Assembly: GCF_020685205.1 (NCBI RefSeq)
Contig: NZ_JAJERB010000002.1
Location: 124,001 to 188,000 of the forward strand
Direction of reading: 5' to 3'
DNA: 64,000 nucleotides
Origin: Hymenobacter translucens
GTDB lineage: Bacteria; Bacteroidota; Bacteroidia; Cytophagales; Hymenobacteraceae
Below the pieces are notes generated by a model, which was given only the letters and a program-made list of their open reading frames with translations, did no database searches and was not told the DNA's origin. Shown one piece after another: positions 49,855 through 59,823 of the stretch (positions are counted from its first letter, which is position 1; each line of letters begins with the position of its first letter). Position numbers and translations under genes: made by a program.

Positions 49855-51378
49855 CTACTTGGATCCGTCCGGCGTCAGGGTACTGGAGTAGGTGGAAGCC
49901 TTGCCGAACGACTCCTTGATTTCATCAACGGCGGCGCGGCTGCTCAGGCGCTTAGGCTTGGTGTTCAGGAAGGTACCGTCTTCGCCCAGCAGCAAGTAGG
50001 TCGGCACTTCCTGCAGGGCGTAGGATTTGGCCAGGGCGGAGCGGAGCCCGCCCGACACCCGCAGGTGCACGCCGGGCAGCTTCTTGCTGGTCACCAGCTG
50101 CTTCCAGGCCGGCTCGTTTTCGTCGAAGGCAATATTGATGAACACGATGTTCTTGCCCTCAAACTTGCGCGCCAGGTCCTGGGCGTACGGCAGGTCGCGC
50201 AGACACAGGCCGCTGGTTGATTTCCAGAAGTTGAGGTACACCAGCTTGCCCTGAAAGTCGCGGAGGGAAACCGAGTCGCCGGTCACCGAAACCAGCTTGA
50301 AGTTGGGAGCCGGAGCGCCGATGGCAAAGGTCTTGTGCTGGTCGAAGTCGTGCTGCAGCAAAGGCAGGTACAGACCCTTGGCATCTACGGCGCGGAACTC
50401 CTCGAGCATGGCCGCCGACTGCTTCACGTGGGCAAAGCGGAACGACTCCTGCAGCACCCGACCCATAATGATGGGCTGGGCCGGACCGGTGAGCTGCTTT
50501 TTGGCAATGTCATAGCACACCCGGTAGAAGTCGGGGTCGGTGCGCTGGTGCTTGGCAGCTACGGCGCTGAAGTGCACGTAGTTGAGCAGGAATTCGTGGT
50601 ACAGGTCGCTGGTAATGGCCCCGGGGTTGTTGATCAGCGACTCTTCCTTCAGGAAGTCGTAGTAGCCTTCCGACATCTTCATGCGGTTCTGGCCCACCAC
50701 CACCTGCTCGCGCAGGTCCTGAAAAGTAAGCCGGTCGTTGGCGTAGGAGTAGTCGATTTCCGCCTTGGCGTAGTTGTAGAAAGCCGGGGACAGCGCCTCT
50801 TTCTCGGAGTTGTCTTCCAGGAAGTTCATTTCTTCCTTACGGCGGTAGTCCAGAAAGCCCAGGAAGCCCGGCTCGTAGAACGTGATGTTGTCGGGCAATA
50901 CCTGGAACCCGTCGTTGGCAATAAACTTCTCATCTACCTCCACCAGGTAGTTGTTGGCATTAGCCGCCTGCTGACGGCGGAGCTGGTCGGGGGTCAGGTT
51001 AGCCCGGCGCCCCGATACGTCGTTGGCCTTGAACTTGAGCGTGCTTTGCATCTCCTCTCCCTTGAAGCGCAAATCCAGGGAGTTGCCGGGCTCGAGAAAC
51101 ATGATAGCTACGTCGTCGCCGTACACGAGGTCGGCTTTGGTAGGGCCGGCCACGGTAAGCGCCAGCCGAAACTCTCCCTTGTCGTTGAGGCCGGCATAGG
51201 TGATGAGCTCCTTGGGACTGAGCGGGTTTTCGCGTACCGAAACCGCAATCGAGTCGTCGGTTGGGTTGCTGATTTTGCCGGTCAAAACCACCGTTCCCTG
51301 GGCCCGGCCCAGGTGGGGAGTCGAAAGCAAAGCGGTCAGCAGTGCCAGACCAGCAGAAAAGCGAAATATAAAGGCCAT
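49855..51378 (-). CDS. TlpA/thioredoxin-like exported protein with incomplete CxxC
   Basis: 507 aa. The ATG at 51378 opens a signal peptide (MAFIFRFSAGLALLTALLSTP). The N-terminal about 110 residues form a DUF4369-like beta domain (VVLTGKISNPTDDSIAVSV), the middle about 230 are helical, and residues about 350-490 are an AhpC/TSA-TlpA thioredoxin fold (APAPNFKLVSVTGDSVSLRDFQGKLVYLNFWKS). Where TlpA proteins have WCxxC this one reads T-S389-G-L-C392, so one cysteine is replaced by Ser and normal disulfide exchange is unlikely. The family is common in Bacteroidota; function here unknown. Confidence 0.88.
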   Translation of the reverse strand: MAFIFRFSAGLALLTALLSTPHLGRAQGTVVLTGKISNPTDDSIAVSVRENPLSPKELITYAGLNDKGEFRLALTVAGPTKADLVYGDDVAIMFLEPGNSLDLRFKGEEMQSTLKFKANDVSGRRANLTPDQLRRQQAANANNYLVEVDEKFIANDGFQVLPDNITFYEPGFLGFLDYRRKEEMNFLEDNSEKEALSPAFYNYAKAEIDYSYANDRLTFQDLREQVVVGQNRMKMSEGYYDFLKEESLINNPGAITSDLYHEFLLNYVHFSAVAAKHQRTDPDFYRVCYDIAKKQLTGPAQPIIMGRVLQESFRFAHVKQSAAMLEEFRAVDAKGLYLPLLQHDFDQHKTFAIGAPAPNFKLVSVTGDSVSLRDFQGKLVYLNFWKSTSGLCLRDLPYAQDLARKFEGKNIVFINIAFDENEPAWKQLVTSKKLPGVHLRVSGGLRSALAKSYALQEVPTYLLLGEDGTFLNTKPKRLSSRAAVDEIKESFGKASTYSSTLTPDGSK

Positions 51379-51599
51379 CGGGACGAAAATCAGGGGTGGG
51401 CAATTCGACCGAGCTGGTCTGTCTTTCGTGGGAAAAGACAATTGCTATACCGAATATACAACCATCAGGTTCAGAATGTCCAATCCGGCCGGGGGCTTTT
51501 TTCGTAACCCCCGATCATTCCAAGGCAATCCTTTTTTATTCCTGCTGGGTAAAAGTCAGGACGCACTTTCGCCGCAATGGGTTGCCTGAAAGTCTCGGA

Positions 51600-52985
51600 T
51601 CAGCCAAATAAGCCGCTCAGCACTTCATCCAGCCGCCCTACCGGCTGAGCCCGAATACCATAGCGGGCCAGATCGAGGCCGCGGGCGTTGAACTGCGAGA
51701 TGTACATCTCCCGGAAGCCCAGCTTTTCCGCCTCGGACAGCCGCTGGTCGAGGCGGCTGACGGCCCGGATTTCGCCGCTTAGCCCCACCTCGGCCGCCAG
51801 GCAGACGTTGCCGGGAATGGGCAGGTCGTTGAGCGACGAAACCACTGCCGCGCACACCGCCAGGTCCAGGGCCGGGTCGTCGAGGCGCAGGCCGCCGGCA
51901 ATGTTGAGGAATACGTCGTGCTGACCCAGGCGCAGGCCGCCGCGCTTTTCAAGAACCGCCAGCAGCATGTTCAGGCGCTTGGCGTCGAAGCCGGTGCTGC
52001 TGCGCTGGGGCGTGCCGTAGGTGGCAGGCGTTACCAGGGCCTGCACTTCCACCAGCAGGGGACGGTTGCCTTCGAGCGTAGCGCCGATGGCCATGCCGCT
52101 CAGGCTCTCGGTGCGCTGGCTGAGCAGGATTTCGGAGGGGTTGCTTACCTGCCGCAGACCGGTGCCCTGCATCTCGTAGATGCCCAGCTCGGAGGTGGAG
52201 CCGAAGCGGTTTTTGGTGGTTCGCAGAATCCGGTAGCTCAGGTGCCGGTCGCCCTCAAACTGCAGCACGGTGTCCACCATATGCTCCAGGATCTTGGGGC
52301 CGGCAATGGAGCCGTCCTTGGTGATGTGGCCGATGAGCAGCACCGGCACCCCGGTTTCCTTGGCATACTTGAGCAGCTCGGCCGTGCACTCCCGCACCTG
52401 GCTGACCGATCCCGCGCCCGACTCCACCAGCCCGGAGTGCAGGGTCTGAATCGAGTCGACAATCACCACGTTGGGCTGCAGCTGATCGATCTGCTTGAAG
52501 ATGTTCTGGGTGTTGGTTTCAGTCAGGATGTAGCACTGCGGGTGCTGGGGCCCGAGCCGCTCGGCGCGCATCTTGATTTGCTGCTCACTTTCCTCCCCCG
52601 AGATGTACAGCACCTTCATCTGAGTCAGGCTCATGGCAATCTGCAGCATCAGCGTGCTTTTGCCGATGCCGGGCTCCCCGCCGATAAGCACCAGGGAGCC
52701 CGGCACCAGCCCCCCGCCCAGCACGCGGTTCAGCTCCCCGTCGTTGGTGTCGAACCGCGACTCCTCCTCGTAGTGAATCTCCCCGATGGGCCGGGGCTTG
52801 CTGCTGGTCTTCAGGCCGGGCCCCGACGTGGGCGGCTTCCAGGAGCCGGCAGCCTGGGTATCTTCCTTCTGGATAACCTCTTCGACGTAGGTGTTCCACT
52901 CCCCGCAGCTGGGGCAGCGGCCAATCCACTTGGCGCTCTGCGCGCCGCAGTTCTGACAGAAATAAAGGGTCTTGAGCTTGGCCAT
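51600..52985 (-). CDS. radA: DNA repair protein RadA
   Basis: 461 aa from the ATG at 52985. An N-terminal C4 zinc finger (C10-x2-C13...C24-x2-C27) is followed by a RecA-like ATPase with Walker A GGEPGIGKSTLML, the KNRFG motif (TTKNRFGSTSELGIY) and a Lon-like C-terminal domain (AEVGLSGEIRAVSRLDQRLSEAEKLGF). RadA helps branch migration in recombinational repair. The start is set by the zinc finger; the frame stays open upstream without protein-like sequence. Confidence 0.97.
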   Translation of the reverse strand: MAKLKTLYFCQNCGAQSAKWIGRCPSCGEWNTYVEEVIQKEDTQAAGSWKPPTSGPGLKTSSKPRPIGEIHYEEESRFDTNDGELNRVLGGGLVPGSLVLIGGEPGIGKSTLMLQIAMSLTQMKVLYISGEESEQQIKMRAERLGPQHPQCYILTETNTQNIFKQIDQLQPNVVIVDSIQTLHSGLVESGAGSVSQVRECTAELLKYAKETGVPVLLIGHITKDGSIAGPKILEHMVDTVLQFEGDRHLSYRILRTTKNRFGSTSELGIYEMQGTGLRQVSNPSEILLSQRTESLSGMAIGATLEGNRPLLVEVQALVTPATYGTPQRSSTGFDAKRLNMLLAVLEKRGGLRLGQHDVFLNIAGGLRLDDPALDLAVCAAVVSSLNDLPIPGNVCLAAEVGLSGEIRAVSRLDQRLSEAEKLGFREMYISQFNARGLDLARYGIRAQPVGRLDEVLSGLFG

Positions 52986-53201
52986 AGAATCAGGGAGAGG
53001 CAAAAGAAAATAATGCTTCCGCCAGCTAAAAAGTTTGGCAAGAACGAGGTTTTTGATTGTTTCGGCCTTATAATCGATTGGTCCTTCCGGCGTGAAAGCA
53101 GGCAGTTTGGAGGCGCTGACACTCCATCCGACGTCGTTGGCATACATAGCCTTCCCACCAGCCGGGGACCATGATACTTTGCCACTACTATTTCCTCCGC
53201 T

Positions 53202-54563
53202 ATGCAGCACCTTTTTACCCACTACCTGCCGGCCACCCTGCTCCTGGCTTTGCTGTCCGCCACCGGGGCCCGGGCTCAGGCCACCCAGAACTACGGCTTC
53301 AACGACCACGAAATCCTCTTGAGGAACGTCTCCGACGGCAACCACGGCCTGGGCTGGTACGGAGCCGCCACCAGCACCAAGAACTGGCTGGGGCAAAACG
53401 TCGACGGGCCCGTGCTGTACGGCTACACCGGCGGCGTGCTGGGCATCAACCGGGGCGGCTCCCGCCAGTCGGTGCTGACCTGGAACTACTCCGGCAACGT
53501 CGGCATCGGCGTCAACGACCCGCAATATCCGCTGCACGTAACCGGGGCCGGCTACTTTACCGGCGCCCTGACCACGGCCGGGGGACTCACGACCACGGGC
53601 GCCCTGAGCGTGGGCGGCAACGCCGCCATTACCGGTTCCCTCAGCACCAATGGTAACATAGCTACCGCCGGGCGGCTGGGGTCGGGAACCACTACGCCGC
53701 TGCTGCAGCTGCACCTGGCTAACAACAACACCCCGGCCCTGCGCCTGGAGCAAACCAACACCGGCGGCTTTGCAGCCCAGACCTGGGATATCGGCGCCAA
53801 CGAAGCCAACTTTTTTGTGCGTGACGTGACGGGTGGCTCCCGCCTGCCCTTCCGCATCCGCCCCGGCGCCCCGACCAGCTCCATCGACATCGGCGCCAGC
53901 GGCAACGTGGGCATCGGCACGCCCAGCCCCCAGGCCAAGCTCGACGTGCGGGGAAATGTAAAGATCCTGGAAGCCAACACCCTGGAGTTTGGCGCGGGCC
54001 TGCCGGGCAAGCACGCCGACGCGGGCACCATCGGCTACGGCAACATCACGACCGACGCGCTGAACATCGTGGGCGCGGGTTCCAGCACCACCGACCGTAA
54101 GGTAACCGTATACTCCGAAGGCGGCATGACCATCACCGGCAACCTTACCCTGAACGGGGTGGTGGCCTCCAGCTCCGACGCCCGCCTGAAAACCGACGTG
54201 CGCCCCCTGCGCGACGCACTGGCCGGGGTCCGGGCATTGCAGGGCCGGCGCTACCGCTTCAAAGCCGGTCAGGGGCCGCAGGGCGAGCAGCTGGGCTTTA
54301 TCGCGCAGGAGCTTGAGCAGGTGTATCCCGAGCTGGTCAGCACCGGTGCCGACGGGCTCAAGGCTGTCAACTACGCCCAACTGACCCCGGTGCTGGTCGA
54401 GGCCCTGAAAGAGCAGCAGCGCCAGATCGAGCAGCTGCGCACCGAGCTGTCGGCAGCTCAGAAGCAGCTCCGGCAGCCGCCGCCAGCGGGCAGCACCGCC
54501 GCGCTGGAGGCCCGGCTGAAAAACCTGGAAGTTCTGCTGGGGGCGCGGGCTGCCAGTGAGTAG
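53202..54563 (+). CDS. secreted tail-fibre-like protein with C-terminal S74 intramolecular chaperone
   Basis: 453 aa. Signal peptide (MQHLFTHYLPATLLLALLSATGARA). The middle has short beta-helix-like repeats (GNVGIGVNDPQYPLHVTGAG, GNVGIGTPSPQAKLDVRGNV, TTTGALSVGGNAAITGSLS). The C-terminus carries the endosialidase chaperone domain S74 with the self-cleavage Ser-Asp in SSSDARLKTDV and RYRFK, GEQLGFIAQELEQVYPELV. The last about 50 residues are a coiled coil (EALKEQQRQIEQLRTELSAAQKQL). In phage, S74 trims and trimerises tail spikes; here, without any phage genes, it is a typical Bacteroidota surface protein. Confidence 0.92.
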   Translation: MQHLFTHYLPATLLLALLSATGARAQATQNYGFNDHEILLRNVSDGNHGLGWYGAATSTKNWLGQNVDGPVLYGYTGGVLGINRGGSRQSVLTWNYSGNVGIGVNDPQYPLHVTGAGYFTGALTTAGGLTTTGALSVGGNAAITGSLSTNGNIATAGRLGSGTTTPLLQLHLANNNTPALRLEQTNTGGFAAQTWDIGANEANFFVRDVTGGSRLPFRIRPGAPTSSIDIGASGNVGIGTPSPQAKLDVRGNVKILEANTLEFGAGLPGKHADAGTIGYGNITTDALNIVGAGSSTTDRKVTVYSEGGMTITGNLTLNGVVASSSDARLKTDVRPLRDALAGVRALQGRRYRFKAGQGPQGEQLGFIAQELEQVYPELVSTGADGLKAVNYAQLTPVLVEALKEQQRQIEQLRTELSAAQKQLRQPPPAGSTAALEARLKNLEVLLGARAASE

Positions 54564-54748
54564 CCCGCGCTGCCCTGCCGGCGCCCAACCGGCAGAACAC
54601 TGGCTGCTGATGGGGGTAAGCTGCTTTCCGCCAGCGTTCTGATTGCGCCGAATAAACGCTGATTGCCAGTCTGCCGCTGCACATGATCCGGTCAGCTATA
54701 GCAGAGGCGCCTGAATAAATTGTATCTTTCAGCCTAAAGTCCCTGATT

Positions 54749-56191
54749 ATGAAAACACTCTACGCTACGGTACTTCTGGCAGCCCTTACCTTACCGCTGG
54801 CTGCCCAGCACCTCACCAACGACGGAGCCCAGATAACGGTGGCGTCGGGAGCGACGCTGTTTGTCAGCGGCGCCGTCAATAATAAAGCCGGCGGCACCTT
54901 TACCAACAACGGCACCGTGGAAGTGCAGGGCAACTTCACCAATGCCGGCACCATCAGCGGCAGTACCGGCAAAGTGGTCATCAGCGGTACTACCGACCAG
55001 ACGCTGACGGCCGGGGGCGCCACGCTCTACCAGCTGCAGGTCAACAAGCCCGGCGGCAGCACGTCCCTGCTGGTTGCCGACGACCTGACGGTGAGCAACC
55101 TGCTCACGCTGACCAGCGGCATGGTAAAAACCACCGGCACGGCCACCATCCTGATTCCGACAACCGGCTCCGTAACAGGCGAGGCCACCGGCCGCTACGT
55201 GCAGGGCAAGCTCCAGGTGCAGCGTAACAGCACCGGCAGCACCGACTTCGGCAACGGCGCCATCATAGACCTGACTTCCCTGGGTACCGTGACCGTGCTG
55301 CGCACGGCGGGCCTGCAGACGGCCAACGTCAGCTACGGCCAGAGCCCGGTAAACGCCGCCCGCAAGGGCATCGACCGGATCTGGACCATCACCAGCTCCG
55401 CAGCCCCCAACGGCGCCGTGCCGATTACCTTTAGCTGGCTGCCCGAAAACGACAACGGCATCCTGGACTTTGCGACCATGCAGGGCTGGCGCGCCGCCGG
55501 CACCGGCACCTGGGAAAACGTGGGTACGCCCGGCCCGGCCACCATCGACCCAGCCACCTCTACCCGCAGCTTTGCCTTCACCACGACCAGCCTGGGCAGT
55601 CTCACGCTTTCCAATGCCTCCAACCCCCTGCCGGTGGAGCTGACGGAGTTTACCGCGGAGCGCCGCGAAAACCACGCCCGCCTGCGCTGGGTTACGGCTT
55701 CGGAGAAAGACAACGACTATTTCGACGTGGAAAGCAGCATTGACGGCCGCACGTTCAGCCGGATTGGCACGGTAAAGGGCCGGGGTACGACCAGTCAGCG
55801 CAGCACCTACGAGCTGCTGGATGCCCGCATTGCCCGCTACGGGGCCGACGTTATTTACTACCGCCTCCGCCAGGTCGACAAGGATGGCAAAGCTTCCCAC
55901 AGCCCCCTGCGGACCGTCACGGTGCCTGCCGAATCCGAGCTGATGATCCAGGCTTTCCCGAATCCCTTTGGCAAGCACCTGACCATCCGCATCCGGTCGG
56001 TAGTGGCCAGCCCGGTAAACCTGGGCGTGCACGATGCGCTGGGCAAGCGGGTATTCTCAAAAGCCGCGGAGCTGACGGCGGGCACCAACGAGCTGGCGCT
56101 GGATGAGCTGCAGCAACTTCCCCGGGGCGTGTACTTTCTGACCGTGCGCACGGCCGGGGAGCAGCGGGTGCTGAAGCTGACCCGCGAATAG
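54749..56191 (+). CDS. secreted T9SS type A cargo protein, function unknown
   Basis: 480 aa. Signal peptide (MKTLYATVLLAALTLPLAAQ) then a Gly/Thr/Asn-rich beta-helix-like region (GGTFTNNGTVEVQGNFTNAGTISG). A linker block NPLPVELTEFTAERRENHARLRWVTASE is typical of many Bacteroidota surface proteins. The C-terminal about 85 residues are a T9SS type A sorting domain (IQAFPNPFGKHLTIRI, LPRGVYFLTV). No catalytic motif is seen; an adhesin-like role is possible. A TATCTTTC box lies 19 bases upstream of the ATG. Confidence 0.9.
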   Translation: MKTLYATVLLAALTLPLAAQHLTNDGAQITVASGATLFVSGAVNNKAGGTFTNNGTVEVQGNFTNAGTISGSTGKVVISGTTDQTLTAGGATLYQLQVNKPGGSTSLLVADDLTVSNLLTLTSGMVKTTGTATILIPTTGSVTGEATGRYVQGKLQVQRNSTGSTDFGNGAIIDLTSLGTVTVLRTAGLQTANVSYGQSPVNAARKGIDRIWTITSSAAPNGAVPITFSWLPENDNGILDFATMQGWRAAGTGTWENVGTPGPATIDPATSTRSFAFTTTSLGSLTLSNASNPLPVELTEFTAERRENHARLRWVTASEKDNDYFDVESSIDGRTFSRIGTVKGRGTTSQRSTYELLDARIARYGADVIYYRLRQVDKDGKASHSPLRTVTVPAESELMIQAFPNPFGKHLTIRIRSVVASPVNLGVHDALGKRVFSKAAELTAGTNELALDELQQLPRGVYFLTVRTAGEQRVLKLTRE

Positions 56192-56228
56192 CCGGGCGGC
56201 CGGCCTGCGCCGGACGTCTGCCTTCCAA

Positions 56229-56272
56229 CCGGAAAGCGTCTTGTCGTTGGGCAAGGCGCTTTCCGGCGTTTT
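56229..56272 (+). terminator. terminator after the T9SS cargo gene
   Basis: A 10-bp stem (CCGGAAAGCG 56229-56238 with 56257-56266) and a short T run, 38 bases after the stop at 56191. Confidence 0.8.
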
Positions 56273-56338
56273 ATACCAGGTGTAAACGCCGCTTGCTACC
56301 TTCGGCTACTGTCCGGTTGCCTTCTTAAGCTCCTCCGC

Positions 56339-57730
56339 ATGTCTGCCCCCTGCCCACCCGCCGAGCTGGCGGGCATCGAAACGTTTGCCGGGCTTCCGCC
56401 TGAAACTCTCACCTGGCTGACCGAGCACGGGGAGTGCCGCGACCTGGCTCCGCACGAGGTAATGATTCAGCCCGGCGACCCGGCGGAGTTCCTGTTTGCC
56501 GTGCTGGCCGGCGCAATACAGTTCTACAGCGCGAACAAGGGCAACCGGGAGCCCCTGTTTCGGGTGGAAGCGGGCAAGGTAAGCGGGGTGCTGCCCTACT
56601 CCCGGCTGCGCGTGGCCAACAACAGCGGGGAGGCGCTGGGACCAACCCGGCTGTACCTGCTGCACCGCGACAAGTTTGCCGAGCTGGAGCGGGTAAGTCC
56701 CGAGCTGATTCAGCGGCTGGTGGGAGTGATGTCGGACCGGGCACGGGACGAGGTGCGGGCCCAGGAGCGCGACGACAAGCTCCGGGCCCTGGGCAAGCTT
56801 TCGGCCGGTCTGGCCCACGAGCTCAACAACCCCGCGGCCGCCATCAGCCGGGCCGCCGAGTCGCTGCAGAAGCTGGTGACCGGCAAACCTGCCCACCTGA
56901 TTGAGCTTCTGCAGCACTGCCCCGACCCGCCCGTGCTGGCCCGGCTGCTGGGCCTGGCCCAGACCAGCTCACCGGTAGCATCCGTGCTGTCGAGCCTGGA
57001 GCAGGCCGACCAGGAAGACGAGCTGGCCGACTGGCTCGAAATCCAGGGCGTGAGCGGAGGCTACCAGTACGCGACCGGCCTGCTGGCCGCCGGCCTGACC
57101 ACCGATGCCCTGGCTCCGGTGCTGACCGAGCTGCCCAAATCGGCGCGGCCGGCCGCCGTAGCCTGGCTTGAAGCGCAGCTGACGACGGGCCGACTGCTGC
57201 TCGACGTGCAGGAAGCCAGCACCCGTATCAGCACGCTGGTGGGCAACGTGAAAACCTACTCGCACATGGACCGCGCCGCCGGCCTGGAGCTGCTCGACGT
57301 CCACGCCGGACTCGACAGCACCCTGAACATCCTGGGCTATGCCCTGCGGCAAAAGAACATTCAGGTGGTGCGTGATTTCGGCCCTGATCTGCCCAAAGTG
57401 CCCGGGCAGGTGAGCAGCCTCAACCAGGTGTGGACCAACCTGCTCGACAACGCCGTGGACGCTTTATCTTCGGGTGGGGAGCTGGTGCTGCGAACCCGCC
57501 ACCAGGGCGACTTCGTGTGCATCACGATCCAGGACAACGGCCCGGGTATTCCGGCCGACGTGCTGCCGCATATCTTCGAGCCGTTTTTCACCACCAAGCC
57601 GGCCGGCTCCGGCTCGGGACTGGGCCTCGATATTGCCCAGCGCATCGTCCGCAGCCACAACGGCCGCCTGCAGGTGCGCTCCGAGCCCGGCCAGACGGCC
57701 TTCAGCGTGTGGCTGCCGGTGAGTAATTGA
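56339..57730 (+). CDS. histidine kinase with N-terminal cyclic-nucleotide-binding-like domain
   Basis: 463 aa, no membrane helix, so cytoplasmic. Residues about 10-135 form a cNMP-binding-like beta roll ([28 protein letters not shown]). The phospho-accepting His is H160 in [14 protein letters not shown], then an unusual insert of about 120 helical residues. The ATPase has N367/N371 in [17 protein letters not shown] and [14 protein letters not shown]. It is followed by a response-regulator/flavoprotein gene, 233 bases away, and the two surely form one signalling pair. The signal is unknown; ligand-contacting residues of true cNMP sites were not identified. Confidence 0.9.
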   Translation: MSAPCPPAELAGIETFAGLPPETLTWLTEHGECRDLAPHEVMIQPGDPAEFLFAVLAGAIQFYSANKGNREPLFRVEAGKVSGVLPYSRLRVANNSGEALGPTRLYLLHRDKFAELERVSPELIQRLVGVMSDRARDEVRAQERDDKLRALGKLSAGLAHELNNPAAAISRAAESLQKLVTGKPAHLIELLQHCPDPPVLARLLGLAQTSSPVASVLSSLEQADQEDELADWLEIQGVSGGYQYATGLLAAGLTTDALAPVLTELPKSARPAAVAWLEAQLTTGRLLLDVQEASTRISTLVGNVKTYSHMDRAAGLELLDVHAGLDSTLNILGYALRQKNIQVVRDFGPDLPKVPGQVSSLNQVWTNLLDNAVDALSSGGELVLRTRHQGDFVCITIQDNGPGIPADVLPHIFEPFFTTKPAGSGSGLGLDIAQRIVRSHNGRLQVRSEPGQTAFSVWLPVSN

Positions 57731-57755
57731 TGGCTGATTGCTGATTGGTGGTTGT

Positions 57756-57905
57756 TGTCATCCTGAGCTTGCGAACCGAAGGTCGACGTAGTCAAGGACT
57801 TTCGCACCGCAGAACGACTTGCAGCCGAACGACCATCGTAACAACGACCCGTTCTGGCCTGATAAGGTCCTTCGGCTACGCCGGACGCCAGACGAAGAAT
57901 GACAT
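57756..57905. repeat. palindromic intergenic repeat, copy C
   Basis: A 150-base sequence beginning TGTCATCCTGAGCTTGCGAA and ending GAATGACAT, of the same type as copies A (18105-18207) and B (about 38565-38722). The ends are partly complementary. It lies between the histidine kinase gene and its partner. Confidence 0.78.
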
Positions 57906-57963
57906 TGGCCTAACAATCAGCAAACGACAATCAGGCACTATCACCGAATCACTAATATAAGTA

Positions 57964-59616
57964 ATGAAAAAGCCGATCCTCTTAGTCGTTGACGACGACC
58001 CCCAGGTGCTGAATGCCATTGACCGGGACCTGCGGACCGAGTTCCGGCGCGACTACCGCGTACTGCGGGCCAGCTCGGGCGAGCAGGCGCTCAGCACCCT
58101 GCACGAACTGAAAACCCGGGAGGAGCCCCTGGCTTTGATCCTGGCCGACCAGCGCATGCCCGGCATGGAAGGCGTGGAGCTGCTCGAGCAGGCCCGCAGC
58201 CTGTTTCCGGATGCCAAGCGGGTGCTGCTGACGGCCTACGCCGACACGGAAGCCGCCATTCGCGCCATCAACAACGCCCGGCTCGACCACTACCTGATGA
58301 AGCCCTGGGACCCGCCGGAAACGCTGCTCTACCCCACGCTCCACGATCTGCTGGCCGCCTGGCAGGCCCAGTACCAGCCCCAGTTTGACGGCCTGCGCCT
58401 GATCGGCTTTCAATGGTCCCCGCTTTCGCACGAGCTCAAGGACTTCCTAAGCGGCTACCTCGTCGGCTACCAGTGGTTTGATTTTGAGAGCAACCCGGCG
58501 GCGGCGCCCCTGCTGGCCTCGAAAGGCTACCAGCCTGCCGACCTGCCCCTGGTTATCTGCGCCGACGGCAGCATTCTGGCCAAGCCCGACAAAACCCTGC
58601 TGGCCCGCCATATTGGTCTGCCCCTGACGGCTACGCAGGAGCTGTACGACGTGGTGGTTATCGGAGCCGGGCCCTCGGGGCTGGCCGCGGCGGTGTACGG
58701 CGCTTCCGAAGGACTGAAAACCCTGGTGGTGGAGCGTCAGTCGCCGGGCGGACAGGCGGGCACCAGCTCCCGCATCGAAAACTACCTGGGCTTCCCGACC
58801 GGCCTGAGCGGGGCTGAGCTGGCCCACCGCGCCTGGACCCAGGCCATCCGCCTGGGAGCCGAATTTGTAGCGCCCCAGGAGGTAACGAACCTGTGCGTGC
58901 AGGACGGCTACAAAGTGCTGACCATGGCCGACGGCACCGAAGTACGCACCAAAGCCGTGGTTTTGACGATGGGCGTAAGCTACCGCACCCTCGACGTGCC
59001 GGGCATCGACCAGCTGACGGGGGCGGGCGTGTACTACGGCGCGGCCCGCACCGAAGCCCGCTCCTGCGACCAGCAGGACGTGTACATCGTGGGCGGGGGC
59101 AACTCGGCGGGGCAGGCCGCCATGTACCTGGCCACCTACGCCCGCCGGGTCGTTATCCTGATCCGGGGCGAGTCGCTGGCGGCGTCGATGTCGGCCTACC
59201 TGATCGAGCAGATCCGCACTACGCCCAACATCGAGCTGCTGCCCTTCAGTCAGGTAACCGCCGTGCGGGGCGAGCAGCACCTGGAAGAAGTGGTGCTCAG
59301 CGTGAGCGGGCAGGAAGAGGTGCGGTCGGCCCGGGCGCTGTTCGTATTTATCGGCGCCAAGCCGAGCACCGAGTGGGTCCACAGCTCGGTGCTCTGCGAC
59401 GCGAAAGGCTTCGTGCTCACTGGCCGCGACCTGCTGCCGGATGCCCGGTTTGCGGCTTTGTGGCAGCGTAAGCGGGAGCCGTTTCTGCTCGAAACGTGCC
59501 TGCCCGGCGTCTTTGCGGCCGGCGACAGTCGGGCTGGGGCTATGGCCCGGGTGGCTTCGGCAGTAGGCGAGGGCTCCATGGCCATCAAGTTTGTGCATCA
59601 GTATCTTGACGAATAG
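57964..59616 (+). CDS. response regulator fused to thioredoxin-reductase-like flavoprotein
   Basis: 550 aa. The receiver domain spans residues 1-130, with D10-D11-D12, the phospho-acceptor D62 in LADQRMPG and the Lys in YLMKPW near 113. A linker follows, then a FAD/NAD(P) reductase fold: FAD-binding VIGAGPSG near residue 231 and NAD(P)-binding VGGGNSAGQAA near residue 377, ending FAAGDSRAGAM. Thioredoxin reductases have a CxxC between these; here that stretch reads VYYGAARTEARSC with a single Cys, so it is not a classical TrxR. Output is presumably a redox reaction gated by phosphorylation. The family is known from databases; its role is not. Confidence 0.92.
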   Translation: MKKPILLVVDDDPQVLNAIDRDLRTEFRRDYRVLRASSGEQALSTLHELKTREEPLALILADQRMPGMEGVELLEQARSLFPDAKRVLLTAYADTEAAIRAINNARLDHYLMKPWDPPETLLYPTLHDLLAAWQAQYQPQFDGLRLIGFQWSPLSHELKDFLSGYLVGYQWFDFESNPAAAPLLASKGYQPADLPLVICADGSILAKPDKTLLARHIGLPLTATQELYDVVVIGAGPSGLAAAVYGASEGLKTLVVERQSPGGQAGTSSRIENYLGFPTGLSGAELAHRAWTQAIRLGAEFVAPQEVTNLCVQDGYKVLTMADGTEVRTKAVVLTMGVSYRTLDVPGIDQLTGAGVYYGAARTEARSCDQQDVYIVGGGNSAGQAAMYLATYARRVVILIRGESLAASMSAYLIEQIRTTPNIELLPFSQVTAVRGEQHLEEVVLSVSGQEEVRSARALFVFIGAKPSTEWVHSSVLCDAKGFVLTGRDLLPDARFAALWQRKREPFLLETCLPGVFAAGDSRAGAMARVASAVGEGSMAIKFVHQYLDE

Positions 59617-59823
59617 CAGCGGCTGCCGAAGTGCTGGCAGCATTATTCTTCACCGAAGGATTTTACGGGTCCGTCGGGTTGGGGCGGCTGTTCGTCGGGC
59701 AATACTGTTCGGTCGTGGTGGGGTCCGGGTTCGTGACACAACCACAGTATAGTTCTGGCAGTATAAACGGCCGTTGGCACCTGACGCGGGTGCCTGAAAG
59801 ACAGCTGTTTTTGTGTTGACGCT

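Noticed and set aside
52986..54380. N-terminal extension of the radA frame.
   Set aside because: It overlaps the S74 protein gene on the other strand; the RadA zinc finger starts directly after the ATG at 52985.
53202..54563. Phage tail-fibre gene as sign of a prophage.
   Set aside because: No other phage genes nearby; S74-ended exported proteins are common on Bacteroidota chromosomes.
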